From Carettochelys insculpta (taxonomy: Eukaryota > Chordata > Testudines > Carettochelyidae), in assembly GCF_033958435.1 (NCBI RefSeq), contig NC_134147.1, positions 47,734,001 to 47,798,000 of the forward strand: a stretch of 64,000 nt of DNA, written 5' to 3'. A program made the translations under genes and the position numbers. The notes beneath the pieces were generated by a model. That model had not been told where the DNA came from, searched no databases, and saw nothing but the letters and a program-made list of their open reading frames with translations. Position 1 is the first letter of the stretch, and each line of letters starts with the position of its first letter. Shown here one piece after another: positions 34,076-45,775 of the stretch.

Positions 34076-34935
34076 GGGTTTCAATGCTTCTTCAAGCTCA
34101 TTGGAAGCAGATGAGACTGGAAACAGAAAGCTCCAAACACTGGACAACAAAAGGAGCTAATCTCCTGGTGCATCTGGTCTGATCTGCATTCAGAATTACT
34201 CCTGGATGTCCCTCCTCCCTGCCCCATGACCAAATCAGCCCCCTGACTTTGGGGTGCATCTGCACTCAAACTCTGGTGCCTGCCAGTAATAGTTACTCTT
34301 GTCTCCCTGAAAAATACCCATATCTTGGAAAGTCCAATGGAGGGACTGCGTGCTCAGTGACGACTCAGTGACATTCTCTTGGCTGAACTTACAGCGCAGC
34401 ATGGCTCATTACACACCTGCCTGGCCTTCTTTAACCTCCCCAATACTTCACAAGTTCTGCTGCCCTGCTGTTATCAGGTGGATTAGCAAAGGCTCTGGAG
34501 ACTCATGATCTGGAACTAAGGCACTGCAGGTCACTGTGATTCCCAGGAAGTGAAGAGCCAGAGGTCCTGCCATTCCTGGTCGTACTTAAAGGAGATTTCT
34601 TTGCACTGTTTCACATGTATGGCAAATAACTGTCCCTAACCAGCTGTCTGCCCGCTGTTAATAAACATGTAGTGGGCTCCAGTAATATCACCTGCCCAGA
34701 TCTATTTATAGGCAAATACTAGAGGAGGGAAGAGACCTAACTCCAACCACCAGCCTACTGCACTGAACTGAATATCACAATTCAGTCCTAGGCTGAAAAC
34801 CAGCCCCAAACCGAACCAGTGAGTTGATGTTTCAAAACTCAGCATGGAATAGGGGATAATCTAGTCAGCAACTTGAATTCATGCTGCACTACTCAATTGA
34901 AGCAATGCAAAAGCAAGCAGAAGGGCAGGGCACCT
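34076..34935. other. Unique sequence
   Basis: No gene; includes one AATAAA at about 34660. The last bases may already belong to the RTE element that follows. Confidence 0.4.
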
Positions 34936-35604
34936 TTCAAATTGCAGTGCAATCAACAGCTAAAATAATCCTTGGTGTCTCAGCCGAACAAAACATGGAC
35001 TGGCTTGAGGCAAATGACAGCATTCAAGCACGCTTTGTTGCCCACAGAGCCACACACCAAAGTAAACTGAACAACACCTCCTCTCCTGCAGCTCCAGAAG
35101 CCTTTAAGAAATCAAAATCTGAAGTGCAGAAAAAGCTGTGGAAGATGGAGGACAGATGGTGGAGAAATAAAGCAGTAAAACTACAAGCTCTTGCTGATAC
35201 TAATAATACTCAAGTTTTTTGTTTGGTTTTTTTTTCAGGAATTAAAGTCCATTTATGGATCATGAAGAGCCAATCTTGTCCACTGTTGGCACTACCCTCC
35301 TTAACGAGCACAGCATGATGCTAGACAGAACATTTTGCGACTCTCCTCAGCTATGAGCTGAGCACGAATGTGAACTCAAAAGATCCCTCAGTCAAGCGAA
35401 CACCTGCCGAATGCGAACTCAAAGATCCCTCAACTCTGAAGGAGCCTAAGAATGCACTGATGGAAAGGGCACAAGGCCAGTCAGCTGAAGTGCTGAAACA
35501 CGGTGGTCCAACATTTTACAAAGTTCTACTAGACTTAATTACTTTCCACTGGAAAAATGAAGGTTTTACTCCAGGATTTCAAAGATGCCAAAATAGTAAT
35601 AACA

Positions 35605-35780
35605 GAGCCAGGCCTAGGGTCAGGCAAGCTGGGCTGTTGCCTGGGGCTGCCACTTTCAAGGGGCTGCCAAAAAGCCCCGAACTGCCCCTGCTCCTGGGCA
35701 GTCCCCCACTGCCAAGCCGGTCCCCACAGTGCTACTCACGCAGTCAGGCACTCTGCTTTTGGCTAGGACCAACACTGCAT
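35605..35780. mobile_element. Insertion inside the RTE element
   Basis: GC-rich segment (GGGCTGTTGCCTGGGGCTGC at about 35631) lying between RTE text for 'FKDAK' and for the NYRG region ('YNITGKALG' near 35810). It does not match the LINE. The text resembles a common GC-rich turtle DNA repeat. Borders are approximate. Confidence 0.5.
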
Positions 35781-36457
35781 AACAATCTACAAATATGAAG
35801 TGGACAGCTATAACATCACTGGAAAGGCCCTTGGTAAGCTGTTGCTGAAAAGCCTTCAGTTTATTGCAGATTACATACTTCCCTGAACACCAATGTGATT
35901 TTTCTTCATCATACAGCATGGAAAATATGATATTTACCCTACACAAGCTACACAAGAAAGTTTCTAACTACTAATTCTCCTGTACATTGCCTTTGTCAAC
36001 CTTAGTAAGGCATTCAGCTCAGTTGGATGCTCTTCCCTCTGATGTCTTCTTGTAAAGTTTGACTGCCCAGACAAACGAATCAACCTTATATGCTGCTTCC
36101 ATGTAGCCCATGGGGTTAAGAGGGGCTGTGTATTTTCCCCTACATCTTAAGTGCCTCAGCTGAAGCATACGAGAATCTCAGCCTCACACTGAACTTCAAA
36201 AAGACCAAGGTGCTCCCCCAACCCTCACTAACAGGACAATCTCATGCCCATTTTATTGGAGTCAAGTCAATGGAGAACTGTTTGAAGATGTGGAACACTT
36301 CTCACACCTTGGAAGTCATCTTTCTGCTAAAGTCGACATTGATGCAGAAATACAGCATCATCTGAGCCAGGCAAGCTCTGCTTTCGCCCACCTAAGATAA
36401 AGGGTCTTCAAGAACTGGGACATCTATCCCAAGACAAAACTCCTTATATACTGTGCA

Positions 36458-36862
36458 GTGGTTGTTCCAACATTACTGTACACATGTGAAACCTGGACAA
36501 CATCTGAGCATCACCTGAAGGCACAATGTTGTCTCAGGAGAATCCTAAATATCTCTTGGGAGGATAGGCCCATGAACACTAGCATCCTGGAAGAGTTGAA
36601 TGTGACCAGCATTGAGGCTGTTATCATTCATCAACAATCTCGGTGGATTTATCACGTGGTTCAGACATCAGATCAATGCCTCCCAAAACAGATTCTGTCT
36701 TCTGAGTCGGAAGATCTTTGCCCAAGACTGTCCCCTGTGGAGAATGGTAATCCACGAGGGGGTGGTCCCGCTGCAGTGCAGATGAGGAGTGGTGGAGAAG
36801 AAAAGAGAGTCAAAAATGCCCTGTGCCCTTCCAACAGCTACCAACACCTGACCCTTCTGTGA
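36458..36862 (+). pseudogene. RTE ORF2 C-terminal frame
   Basis: 134 codons without a stop, starting within VVPTLLYTCETWT, with HLKAQCCLRRILNISWEDR, SILEELNVTSIEAVIIHQQSRWIYHVVQ and LPKQIL in order. This is the well-conserved C-terminal region of RTE-type proteins, downstream of the RT. It is a surviving piece of a broken element. Confidence 0.75.
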
Positions 36863-37084
36863 TAAGATCTGTGGCTCCAGACTCAGGCTGATCAGCCATC
36901 AACAGACTCACAAATAGGAGGGTGACATGAAGACATCCTACTCATTATCAAGTGACCACCAAGAAGACATGATTTACTTTGTAAGTGGCTGGAATGTAAG
37001 ACATTGCTGCACATACTACCACTGCAGATATCCCTCTAACAACACAATTCAATAGCAGACTTCTAAACCTCTGCTAATTTGAGG

Positions 37085-37975
37085 CCAAAATCAAATCCCA
37101 TGGAATTGAAATAAAGTGTATCCCGGAGAATCCCTTCCAAGAACTACCTGCCACATTTGTGGAATTCTTGTGCTCATGTTGTGTCCATTTTGACTTCTGT
37201 ATTTAGGAACACAAAACAGAAATCCTGTACCAAGCATTTCCTGGCAAAAACCCATCTTTCATCACCACCAGAAATAAAACTGAACAGCTGCCAATTAAAC
37301 AATGTCAAGTCCTTCTGCTGCCTGGGGAGCAAAGTTACTGACAACACCAGCATTGACAAAGAACTTTCAGTGCACTTAAAGTCAGCTGCCTCAGCCTCTG
37401 GTCAGCTACAAAAGAGACTCTGGAGAAGGCCGGGGGTCAAAGCGTTCACAAAACAGCAAGTTTACAGAGCTGTTGTGCTTCTCTGTCATCTATACTTATT
37501 AGAGATCTGCCCATTTATCACTACCATGTCCATATAGTTGCCAGTCTGCAACAGGAACACCTAGGCAGCCTAATGGCAATCAAAAGGGTCTGCTAAACCA
37601 TGAACAATGAAGTACTACCGCATGGCAGGCAGACATGGAAGCCATGCTATGGCGAAGGCAAATAACCTCCATCAGCCATATTACATGCACGGATAATAAC
37701 TGACTGCCTGGGAGACTTGTGTACAGTGAATTTGAAAAAGGCAAGAGGAAGGCTGGGCATCCCAAACTTCATTACAAGGCTTGCATCAAGCAGCATGCAC
37801 AGTCTGTCAGGCTAGACTTAACAGCCTGGGAAGATATGGCCCATGTCATGCCACCATGTCATGCAACTAGAAGGAAGCAGAATGTGCAAGAGAAAACCAT
37901 CGGGTCCTGCTGGCTAATCATCGGAGGGAACATAGACACCGACTTGCCCTTGCACGTCTCCTGAACTCTTCAGAT
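37085..37975 (+). mobile_element. Second RTE-type LINE, 3' part
   Basis: A different RTE subfamily from the element just upstream. Recognisable: NNVKSFCCLGSKVTDNTSID near 37300, KELSVHLKSAASASGQLQKRLW near 37358-37425, KQQVYRAVVL near 37454, then near 37720 VYSEFEKGKRKAGHPKLHYK and TAWEDMAH near 37830. The RT core is absent (5' truncation or deletion), and there is a break between 37540 and 37700. Confidence 0.75.
37157..37537 (+). pseudogene. RTE thumb/connection frame
   Basis: 126 codons; residues from about 42 onward carry the FCCLGSKVTDNTSIDKEL block that follows the RT active site in RTE proteins, then LKSAASASGQLQKRLW and QVYRAVVL. The N-terminal 40 residues are not clearly LINE. Non-functional. 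Confidence 0.7.
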
Positions 37976-38289
37976 GGAAACTGACTCAGGTCCTAGGTGT
38001 ACACAAATGCACGTGACCATCATTCTTGTTATCATCGGGGGTGAGGAGACCTAACTCCAGTGCCACACCTAGGACGCAATTCTGATGGAAGCAAACCAAT
38101 AATGTGGCTTTCCCTTTCATTTTGAACATCACTCCTGGAATTTCCACCAAATTGGCTCTTTTCAATTATTTTTTCATTGTATCGCTCCAGCTATCCAATA
38201 TCCAGTTAGCAAGTCTCAGCTGCGGGCAGAAGTGCCTCTCTTCCTCCAGAGTGGGTTGATCTTCCATTAAAAGTATTTCTCTCTCCTTA

Positions 38290-38500
38290 GTGGCTGTCTC
38301 CAGTCAAGTACAAAGTAAATCATGCAGGGGCAAATTTAACCCCATGGGCTATATGGAAGCAGTGTATAAGGTTGATTAATTTGTCTGGGCAGTCTAGTTT
38401 GCAAGAAAGCATCATTAAGCTCCCTTTGACGAATGTACTTTTCTCTTGAGAGGCTGCATTCTCCTTATTGATCTGCCTTCACTAGAGTTGCAGCTCCCAG
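38290..38500 (-). mobile_element. Inverted RTE fragment (motif B region)
   Basis: The reverse complement reads KLDCPDKLINLIHCFHIAHGV, matching KFDCPDKRINLICCFHVAHGV of the plus-strand copy at about 36055-36120. Shared nucleotide text includes GACTGCCCAGACAAA (complement of 38373-38387) and GCCCATGGGGTTAA (complement of 38333-38346). An independent, inverted RTE copy. Confidence 0.7.
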
Positions 38501-39729
38501 GTGACTGTTCAGTGCTTGGTCCATCTCCACTCAGTGACTTACTTCCTTTTGAGGGACATGTGAATTTATTTTTAAATTTACACAGAAGTCAAACCAGCAA
38601 TTGCATCCAGCTACCAATGCCATAAAGTGTCATATGGGCACAGAGGACTTCATCAAGGCAAAGGGTCTCCATGCTACCTGGAAGTCAACAGAAATGCCAA
38701 GCAGCTAAAGTGAAAAAGTCAGCATCTGTCAAAGACCAGGCTGGGGGAGAAGGGAAATGGGCACAAGTCTTTGGCGAGACTACAAGAAACCCATGTGCAG
38801 GCGCTAATGGCCCCAAGCTACAAAATCATGTAGGGAAGAGTTAGGGAAACTCATGTGGAAGCCAAAGTTGCCCACTTTTATTCCCAGCTCTGCCTCTGAT
38901 CTCATAGGTCTCATCTCGTCCCTTCACCTTTTTGTACTTCTGTTTCCCTTTCCCTAATGTTTTTATTTGTCGTACCACTGGAGATGCTGCACTGTCCCAT
39001 ACTATGTGGTTTTACAGTGCTTTACCAAATGGATCTCCCATCTTGGTTGAGACCTCAATCTGCTAACATAATATAATATATAGTTGTGGTGGTGTTTTTC
39101 ATCTGTAACTGAGACACCTTCATTGCATGAATCTACACTAAACAAAACCCCCATGCAACTGAATCGTTACCAAATGCAGCTCTAATAAGTAAATAAATCA
39201 TTTCCAGCTTGTCCCCGTACACTATCCATCACCGGCTGCTGAGCTGCCACTTTCACTCATGTTGATGTTCACAATGAAAAATGCAAATGGGAGCTGTTCC
39301 ACATGGCTCAGCGGGTGGAACCTGATGATATTACGGAAGGGGTTTGCGATGCAGAGTGTCAGTGGAAAGGCCAGAGACGCGCTGCTTCCTACTGCATTAG
39401 GCAAAGGTGTGTTTTTGCAAAGTGTTCTGCAGCATTAGCTCCCCTGAAGTCCTCAGTGTATATGTCAGGTAATAACTATATGATAGAGTAATTGCATTTA
39501 CCTGTTGTCTGTAAATACAGCCCAAGCTATTGCTACCTCCTGTCCCTTCTCTCTTGCTTGGCCTGTCTGATCAGTTGGAGGCGTGACAGATGAGTCTATA
39601 CTATAAGGAATATAGCTGAATAGGTGGACCAACAGGCATCCATCCATCCTCCATGTGTACTCCAAGATGTATTTCCCAAAGACGTTAATGCAGCCACAGC
39701 TTGAAGACGCCCAAGAATCTGATCCACAT
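38501..39729. other. Unique sequence
   Basis: Nothing assignable, including 38501-39729 as a whole. Confidence 0.45.
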
Positions 39730-39798
39730 CCCTTCCTTGTGCCCCAGCATAAGATATGAATCTTCTGCAGCATCTCTTGTGCTGGGTACAAGGAAGGG
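39730..39798 (+). ncRNA. Strong hairpin, small-RNA-precursor-like
   Basis: The arms 39730-39754 (starting CCCTTCCTTGTGCCCCAGC) and 39775-39798 (ending GGGTACAAGGAAGGG) pair over 24 positions with two G-U pairs and one single-base bulge, leaving a 20-base loop. Size and shape fit an animal microRNA precursor, but the same shape arises from fold-back repeats. Nothing shows transcription. Confidence 0.2.
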
Positions 39799-40182
39799 AT
39801 TCAGATAAGGAGGCTTTGGGGAAAAACAGCACCAAAACCATCTCCCCCACCACCACTCCAGCCAGGATTGTAAGGGGCAGGCCATTGTGCTGCTGAATGG
39901 CTCCTAAAGCAACGCAACCTTCCCGCTGAAGCCCTGCAGCCATGGTAGTGAGTGAAGGGGGCTGTGAGAATGGAGCTGCAGAGGACTCCCAGCACTGCTT
40001 GAGGGCCAGTGACACCACAACCCTCCAGGAGCAAGGTGCGGGAAGAATGTGATCCTGGCAAGGCAGAGCAGAGACCCCAACCAGGACTGCGCTATGTCCT
40101 CTCCAAATCCAGATTGTCTGACTACAATCTGAGTCCACCGAGCTGTTCAGATAACTGAGAAGAGATCTGCAGAAGTGGGTTT
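39799..40182. other. Unassigned sequence next to the hairpin
   Basis: About 380 bases without a recognised repeat. Overlapping minus-strand frames here have no domain. Confidence 0.4.
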
Positions 40183-40282
40183 TACCCACAGAAGCTATTG
40201 ACCCAGTACATTTTGTTAGTCTCTAGGCTTCCACGGGACTGCTTGTTATCTGTGAAGCTATAGACTAAGATGGCTACCCCAT
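40183..40282 (+). mobile_element. Fold-back repeat, single arm
   Basis: ACCCACAGAAGC, TTTGTTAGTCTCTAGG, CTTCCACGGGACTGCTTGTT and ATAGACTAAGATGGCTACCC follow the same order as one arm of the palindromic elements at 46502-46740 and 52447-52636, here without the mirror arm. More diverged than those. Confidence 0.65.
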
Positions 40283-41204
40283 GCGAAGATACTGTACTGT
40301 AGACCTGTCTTGGGGCCCTGGATGACTTTTTACCCACTTGCCAGCACTGAGTCCAGAGGTTTAAAACAGAGAGAACTCTACTGGGGAGGGAACAGACCAC
40401 TCTTCTCAAAGCCAATTAGAAACCTTGTAAGTTCTGAGAGGTAAAACTCCCAGCCCCTACAACGTCTCAGCCATTGCGTCCACCTCAACCCTCCTCCAGC
40501 AGTGGTGAGTGGCTGGTGCATTACTGCCACTTTGTCTCCCTGACTCCCCCACCTCACAGTTTGGCACCCTAACTACCAAACCCTGCTGACGTGATGGCAG
40601 CTTGGAGGGAGACCTGCACCAGAGCCCTCAGGTAGGCAGCTGGTCTCTTCAGCTTCTGCCCAAGCTCTCCCAGTGCCATCACCCACCTCAGAGTTCTGCA
40701 AATGCTTTTGGGCACTTTCCCTTCCCAAGGGCCTTCTCCAGTCCCCTCCAGCAGCTCAGCATTGCACTGTGATGAGCCTGGTACACGTGAGGAGAGATGG
40801 GAGGCAGAGGACTTCCGCTCCCCACGGGGAACCAGAGGCGCAAGTGCCAAGGGAGTCATTTCACCTTTGGGCTTGTGGGGTGCAGTGGGGCTGACAGGCA
40901 CATAGAACTCAGGGCAAGATGAAAGGAGGCCCAGCTCCATACCTCTGGAAGGGGTGGGGCAGCAGGCTGTCAACCCTCAGGCCCCTAGCCAAGCTGGCGG
41001 AGTGGCAGAGACACACAACACTGCTCCAGCCCCTGTTAACTGCTCCACGCGAAGTTCAAAGGAGCCAGGAGATCCCAGTCGCCCTTGAAGGGCTGGCCCG
41101 CAGGCAATTTCCCCTCTTGAGCCCTGCTGTCATGTGTGTGTGGCTGGGCTCCCTCTTCCCACTAGGGTGTGTGTGTGTGCGTGCACCTGCTTTAAGAACA
41201 CCTC
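40283..41204. other. Unique, moderately GC-rich sequence
   Basis: No gene. A GT run with GTGC at 41166-41182 is included. Confidence 0.45.
41166..41182. repeat. Short (GT)n run
   Basis: GTGTGTGTGTGTGCGTG; a short simple repeat. Confidence 0.85.
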
Positions 41205-41331
41205 TATTAGCAACTGATGGGTGCGGTGCCATGGTGGCACACATCTGAACAAGCAAACGTGACCTCAGTACTCTTGCACAAGACAAAACTCACTCCAGTC
41301 ATAGATGAAAAATCTTAGAGGGAATAGTGTC
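41205..41331. mobile_element. hAT-type MITE fragment (right end)
   Basis: GCACACATCTGAACAAGC, TCTTGCACAAGACAAAAC, then AAAAATCTTAGAGGGAATAG at the right edge, the complement of the TTCCCTCTAA terminus seen at 15699. Only the right half is recognisable. Confidence 0.5.
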
Positions 41332-43890
41332 CCACACCCCAACCCCCTGCCTGCTGACCCCACTGCTGCCAGCACACCATCCCTCTGCCCCGAACCCCCT
41401 GCACACCACCCAACACTTACACTTCTTACAGATGCTGTTTTATCACAGCAGCCCCCTTAAGCAGGGCGTGGGATAGGTTGCAAGATACAAGACCTGAAAG
41501 AAAGGTGTTACTTTCACCCTGGTTATGAATAAATGCAAAGGACTGGAAGGAGGTTCCAACCCTAGTGTTTCTCTAAGGGTTTGAGAGTATAAACATCAAC
41601 TCCATGACATTCACTGATGACACTCAAGTCTGAGAGACTCTGCTACCCTCAGAGTTATTAATAAGTAAACAGGAGCTAAAATTACTTACCAGTTGGAAGA
41701 GAGGGATAGTACAGGAGACACACGGCTATAAAATGGATGGCTACTTAAGTTTTTTTTGTTACATTTGTTGCTTCTGCACAGTAACCAGTAACAAAGGTGT
41801 TCTGCGAAAAAAGTCCTTAAAATTCAGAAGTACATACGCTATCCTGCTGATACCCTGCAATCAGCATTTGTCAGTAACTGTCTGGGCCCGATAATCTGAC
41901 CAAGCCCATTGTAAAGGAGTCTGTCTCTCAGGCACGTGCGAAGTGAAACTAAATGGAAAAATAGATGCCCCTCCCTGGGGTACTGTCATTCCCTGAAAAA
42001 TGGGAGAGTTGGAAAAAAGAGGAAAGTTTTAAGTGCAATTGTTGGTGTGACTGCATGTTTGCTTCTTGACAGCAGGGAAAGATCCCAGCAGGTGGTTATT
42101 CTTTAGCTCTGCTGCTCTCACAGTGAAGCATTTCCTAGGTGATATAGCAAAGAATAGCCACCGGGGTGGTGGGAAAGGAGAGAGAAGAGGGAACTAGCTT
42201 TTCAATCAGTGTGACAGGGCAGGAATGGGGGCTTGGTTTGCCCCAAAGAAACAGCAGAGCCAGAGATGCATAAATAAAGTTTCCTACATTCCTCATACTC
42301 CTGGGTAGAGGAAAGGATGAAGCCATTGTCCTGCGGTGGCAGGGTTCTTTGTGGCAGGGGGCTCCCGTCCATCTTTGCCCCCTTCAAATGAGCCTGAGAC
42401 CAATAACAGGCTTAGGCACCACTCAGCAAAGGGGTGACGTGTGGCATGAGGGACACTTCTACCCCAAAAGCTGGCACGTGGCTGCCAGGGGGGAAAGCCG
42501 GCTAAGCTCAGTGCCACTGTCAGCGAGAGGGCTGAGGAGTAACCCCTGGAAAAGAGATCTGAACACGGAAAAACAAACATAGGGAGTCACAAGCCTTTAA
42601 GCTCCATTTAAAGTAATGGGGCCATACGTCTCACAGAAAGCTCGGTTTCAGCTTCAGAGCATGTGTTGTTCTAAAAATCTGAGCCACAACAAGGAACGGA
42701 TCCCACTGGGGCAGGGGGCAAAGAGAATAGCTGATGAAAAAGGAGGGACAAATAAGAGGCATGAAGACAAGCTAGGCCTGAAGCAGCTTTGTTTGTCTTT
42801 TCCTGCACTACAAAAGCAATGTCACGGGAATGTGAAATACAGCATTACATACTGGGCACCAAAGACAAAACTGCTTTCGTGACGGGAAGCCACTTTAAAA
42901 GTAAGAGAAGGTTCAGACGATGACACATCCTCAGTGCCTGCTGCAGAAGTCCAAGGGGAACCTGGAACTAGGAAGCTGCTGGAATGTTTGAAATGTTCTA
43001 AGGCGTGTTCACACCACAGCCCGTACACAAACATATTGCACATCACAATATAACCTTAGGGGGCAGCTTTGAAAGTGCTGAATTAGAAATTATTATTGTG
43101 ATAGGAGAGGAGCTGACTGAATGCTGATTCCCCACCCCAGTGAGAATACGCTGGTAACAAGTTCTGTGGTTATACTGAGGTTTGCTTTGCTTATCATAGG
43201 GAAGAAAAAAAACTTCAGTGATGTCCATTTTTGACACACTGCCTGAGATTCAGAGCTGTGGCTCACACTGTATAGGACTCTGCTGTTGCAGATTAAGAGC
43301 GGAAGGAGTGATGTTCGTGAAAGTCACCTGACAACACTGCTGCAGATGGCCTTTCTTGATCTGTCACCTGAATATCAACGACTTCAGTCTTGATCCAATG
43401 CTAACTGTTGGCTGTGGTTCAGTTCTTTTTGGATGTTCCAGAGATCTGCAGTAAGGGGTCCTTCATTAATCTTCCCTCCAATGCTTTCTTCTCGAGTGTG
43501 GTGCAGGTCCATGGAGAATGTCCCCTAGCATGCAAATAAAGCTTCAAGTGGCACATAGTTCCCATGATTTTTGCAGCTGCCAGTATGACTTTGCATGCAC
43601 TGATTCTTTAAACAGTCCAGTGAATAAAATCCTCTGTTTTTTTCCACAGGACAGCAGAAGGGCAGCTGTCCCTGCTACACTCCCTTTACCCCATGCTTCA
43701 GCCCTGATCTATGGAGAGAATTTCTTCATTACAGTTAATAAGTTAGGCCACTCGCCCAGCCTGGAGCCCTGCCTTGTCACCTTTTGGCTTCTCTGTCAGT
43801 CAGTGCAAAGCACGGTGGAGAGTTTGTGATTGGGAACTGGAACTCAGCCCCATCTACACTGAAGAACTAGACTGACCCAGCTTCATCGCT
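41332..43890. other. Unique sequence
   Basis: No repeat or gene recognised. Confidence 0.45.
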
Positions 43891-43985
43891 CCAGATGACT
43901 AAGGAAGAATATAAATATATTGTTGGAGAATGCAGGCGAGTAATCAGAAAGGTGAAAGCACAATTGGAACTGCAGCAAGCAAGGG

Positions 43986-44408
43986 ATGGGAAGGGCAACA
44001 AGAAGGGCTTTTAGACATGTTAACAATAAGAGGGTGATCAGGGACGGGGTGGGGCCATTATTGGATGAGGGAGGTAACCAGGTGACAGATGATATGGGAA
44101 AAGCTGAAGTGTTCAGTGCTTTCTTTGCCTCTGTCTTTACAGGCAAGGTCAGCTCCCAGACCACTGCATTAGGCAATGCAGTATGGGAAGGACCTACGCA
44201 CCCCTCAGTTGGGAAAGAACAGATTAAGGGCTATTTAGAAAAGCTAGACATACACAAATCCATGGAACCCGATTTAATGCATTCAAGGGTACTGAGGGAA
44301 TTGGCAAATGTCTTCGAAGAACCTTCAGCCATTACCTTTGAAAACTCTAGGAGATCAGGAGAGGTCTCGGATGACTGGAAAAAGACAAATATAGTGCCCA
44401 TCTTTTAA
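43986..44408 (+). pseudogene. CR1 ORF2 linker and RT N-terminal frame
   Basis: 140 codons: RAFRHVNNKRVIRDGVGPLL, VFSAFFASVFTGKVS, LEKLDIHKSMEPDLMHSRVL (normally KSPGPD), SDDWKKTNIVPIF, then a stop where the protein should continue. Clear CR1 identity, with Ser-Met-Glu in place of the usual Ser-Pro-Gly. Confidence 0.8.
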
Positions 44409-44470
44409 ATAGGAAAGACAATCCAGGGAACGATAGACCAGTCAGCCTTACCTCAGTCCCTGGAAAAATC

Positions 44471-44692
44471 ATGGAAGGGATCCTCAAGGAATCCATTTTA
44501 AAGCAATTGGAAGAGGGGAAAGAGACCAAGAGTAGCCAATGTGGATTCACCATGGGAACGTCATGCCTGACTAAACTGATTAGCTTCTATGATGAGGTAA
44601 CTGGCTCTGTAGATGCGGGGAAGTCAGTGGATGTGTTATACCTTCACTTTAACAAAGCTTTTGATAGTCTCCCACAGCATTCTTGCCTATAA
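44471..44692 (+). pseudogene. CR1 RT frame with motif A
   Basis: 73 codons beginning in EGILKESILKQLEEGKE, then SSQCGFTMGTSCLTKLISFYDEV and VLYLHFNKAFDSLPQHS. The catalytic Asp of motif A (YLDF) is His here, so the enzyme would be dead even without the stop after CL. Confidence 0.8.
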
Positions 44693-45775
44693 GTTAAGGA
44701 AGTATGGATTGGATATATGGACAGTAAGATGGACAGAAAGCAGGTCAGATGGTCAGAGCCAATGGGTAGTGATCAATGGCTCAATGTCTGGTTGGTGATT
44801 GGTTTCAAGTGGAGTGCCTCAGGGATCAATTCTGGAGCTGGTGTTGTTCAATATCTTTTTTAATGACCTGGAGGAGGGGATGGATTGCACCCTCGGCAAA
44901 TTTGCAGATACCACTTAGCTAGGGGAACAGGTAGATATGATGGAGAGTAGGGACAGGGTTTAGAGTGACCTAGATAAATTGGACGATTTGGACAAAAGTA
45001 ACCTGATGAAGTTCAACAAAGACAAGTGCAGAGTCTTGCACTTGGGATGGAAGAATCCCAAGCATTGTTACAGGCTGGGGACCAAGTGGTTACACAGCAG
45101 TGCAGCAGAAGAGAACCTGGGGATTGCAGTGGATGAGAGGCTGGATATGAGTCAGTAGTGTGCCCTTGTAGCCAAGAAGACTAATGGAAATTGGGGTGCA
45201 TTTCCAGCAGATTTAGAGAAGTTATTATTCCCCTGTATTCAGCTCTGGTGAGGCCACATCTGGAGTACTGCATCCAGTTCTGGGTCCCCAGTTCAGAAAG
45301 GATGTGGATGCATTGGACCAGGTCCAGCGGAGGGCAATAAAAATGATTAGGGAGCTAGAGCACATGACCTATGAGGAGAGGCTGAGGGATCTGGACTTAT
45401 TTAGTTTGCAGAAGAGAAGAGTGAAGGGTGATTTGATCGCAGCCTTCAGTTTCTGAAGGGGGGCTCTAAAGAGGATGGACAGAGGATGTCCTCAGTAATG
45501 ACTGATGGCAGAACAAGGAGCAATAGTCTAAAGTTACAAAGAGGAAGATGTAGGTTGGATATTAGGAAAAACTATTTCACCAGGAGGGTGGTGAGGCACT
45601 GGAATGACTTACCTAGACAGGTGGTAGAATCTCCATCCCTAGAGGTTTTAATTCCAGGCTTGACGAAGTCATGACTGGGATGATTTAGTTAGGGTTGATC
45701 CTCCTTCAGGCAGGGGGCTGGGCTCAATGACCTCTTGAGCTCCTTTCCCGCCCTGGGATTCTATGATTCTACGTG

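Larger units (their letters stand above)
34936..36960 (+). mobile_element. RTE-type LINE, decayed, internally interrupted
   Basis: Translations in shifting frames follow an RTE-clade ORF2 in order: the region between endonuclease and RT (DWLEAND...VQKKLWKMEDRWW at 34995-35165), AEVLKHGGP near 35487, a GKALGKLLLKSL block near 35830, VDLTKAF-like remnant near 36000, KFDCPDK...HVAHGVKRGCV near 36055-36130 (motif B), SLTLNFKKTKVL near 36180, VVVPTLLYTCETW near 36458, ISWEDRPMNTS near 36555 and SIEAVIIHQQSRW near 36612. It closes with a CDK/C...H-type segment near 36860-36910. Stops and shifts abound. A GC-rich foreign segment interrupts it at about 35605-35780. Confidence 0.8.
43893..45775 (+). 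mobile_element. CR1 LINE, 5'-truncated, multiply broken
   Basis: Runs from the segment coding for MTKEEYKYIVGECRR (43896) to a 3' end with two tandem ATTCTATG-type octamers (45756-45774), the CR1 hallmark. Between these are the linker, the RT (frames at 43986-44408 and 44471-44692), a broken motif B (GVPQGS(I)LE near 44815), a FAD motif near 44897 where the second Asp codon is altered (ttgcagatacc), the C-terminal region near 45260-45420 and the 3' UTR. It has several frameshifts and stops. It differs clearly from the 13.5 kb CR1 in 3' sequence. Confidence 0.92.
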
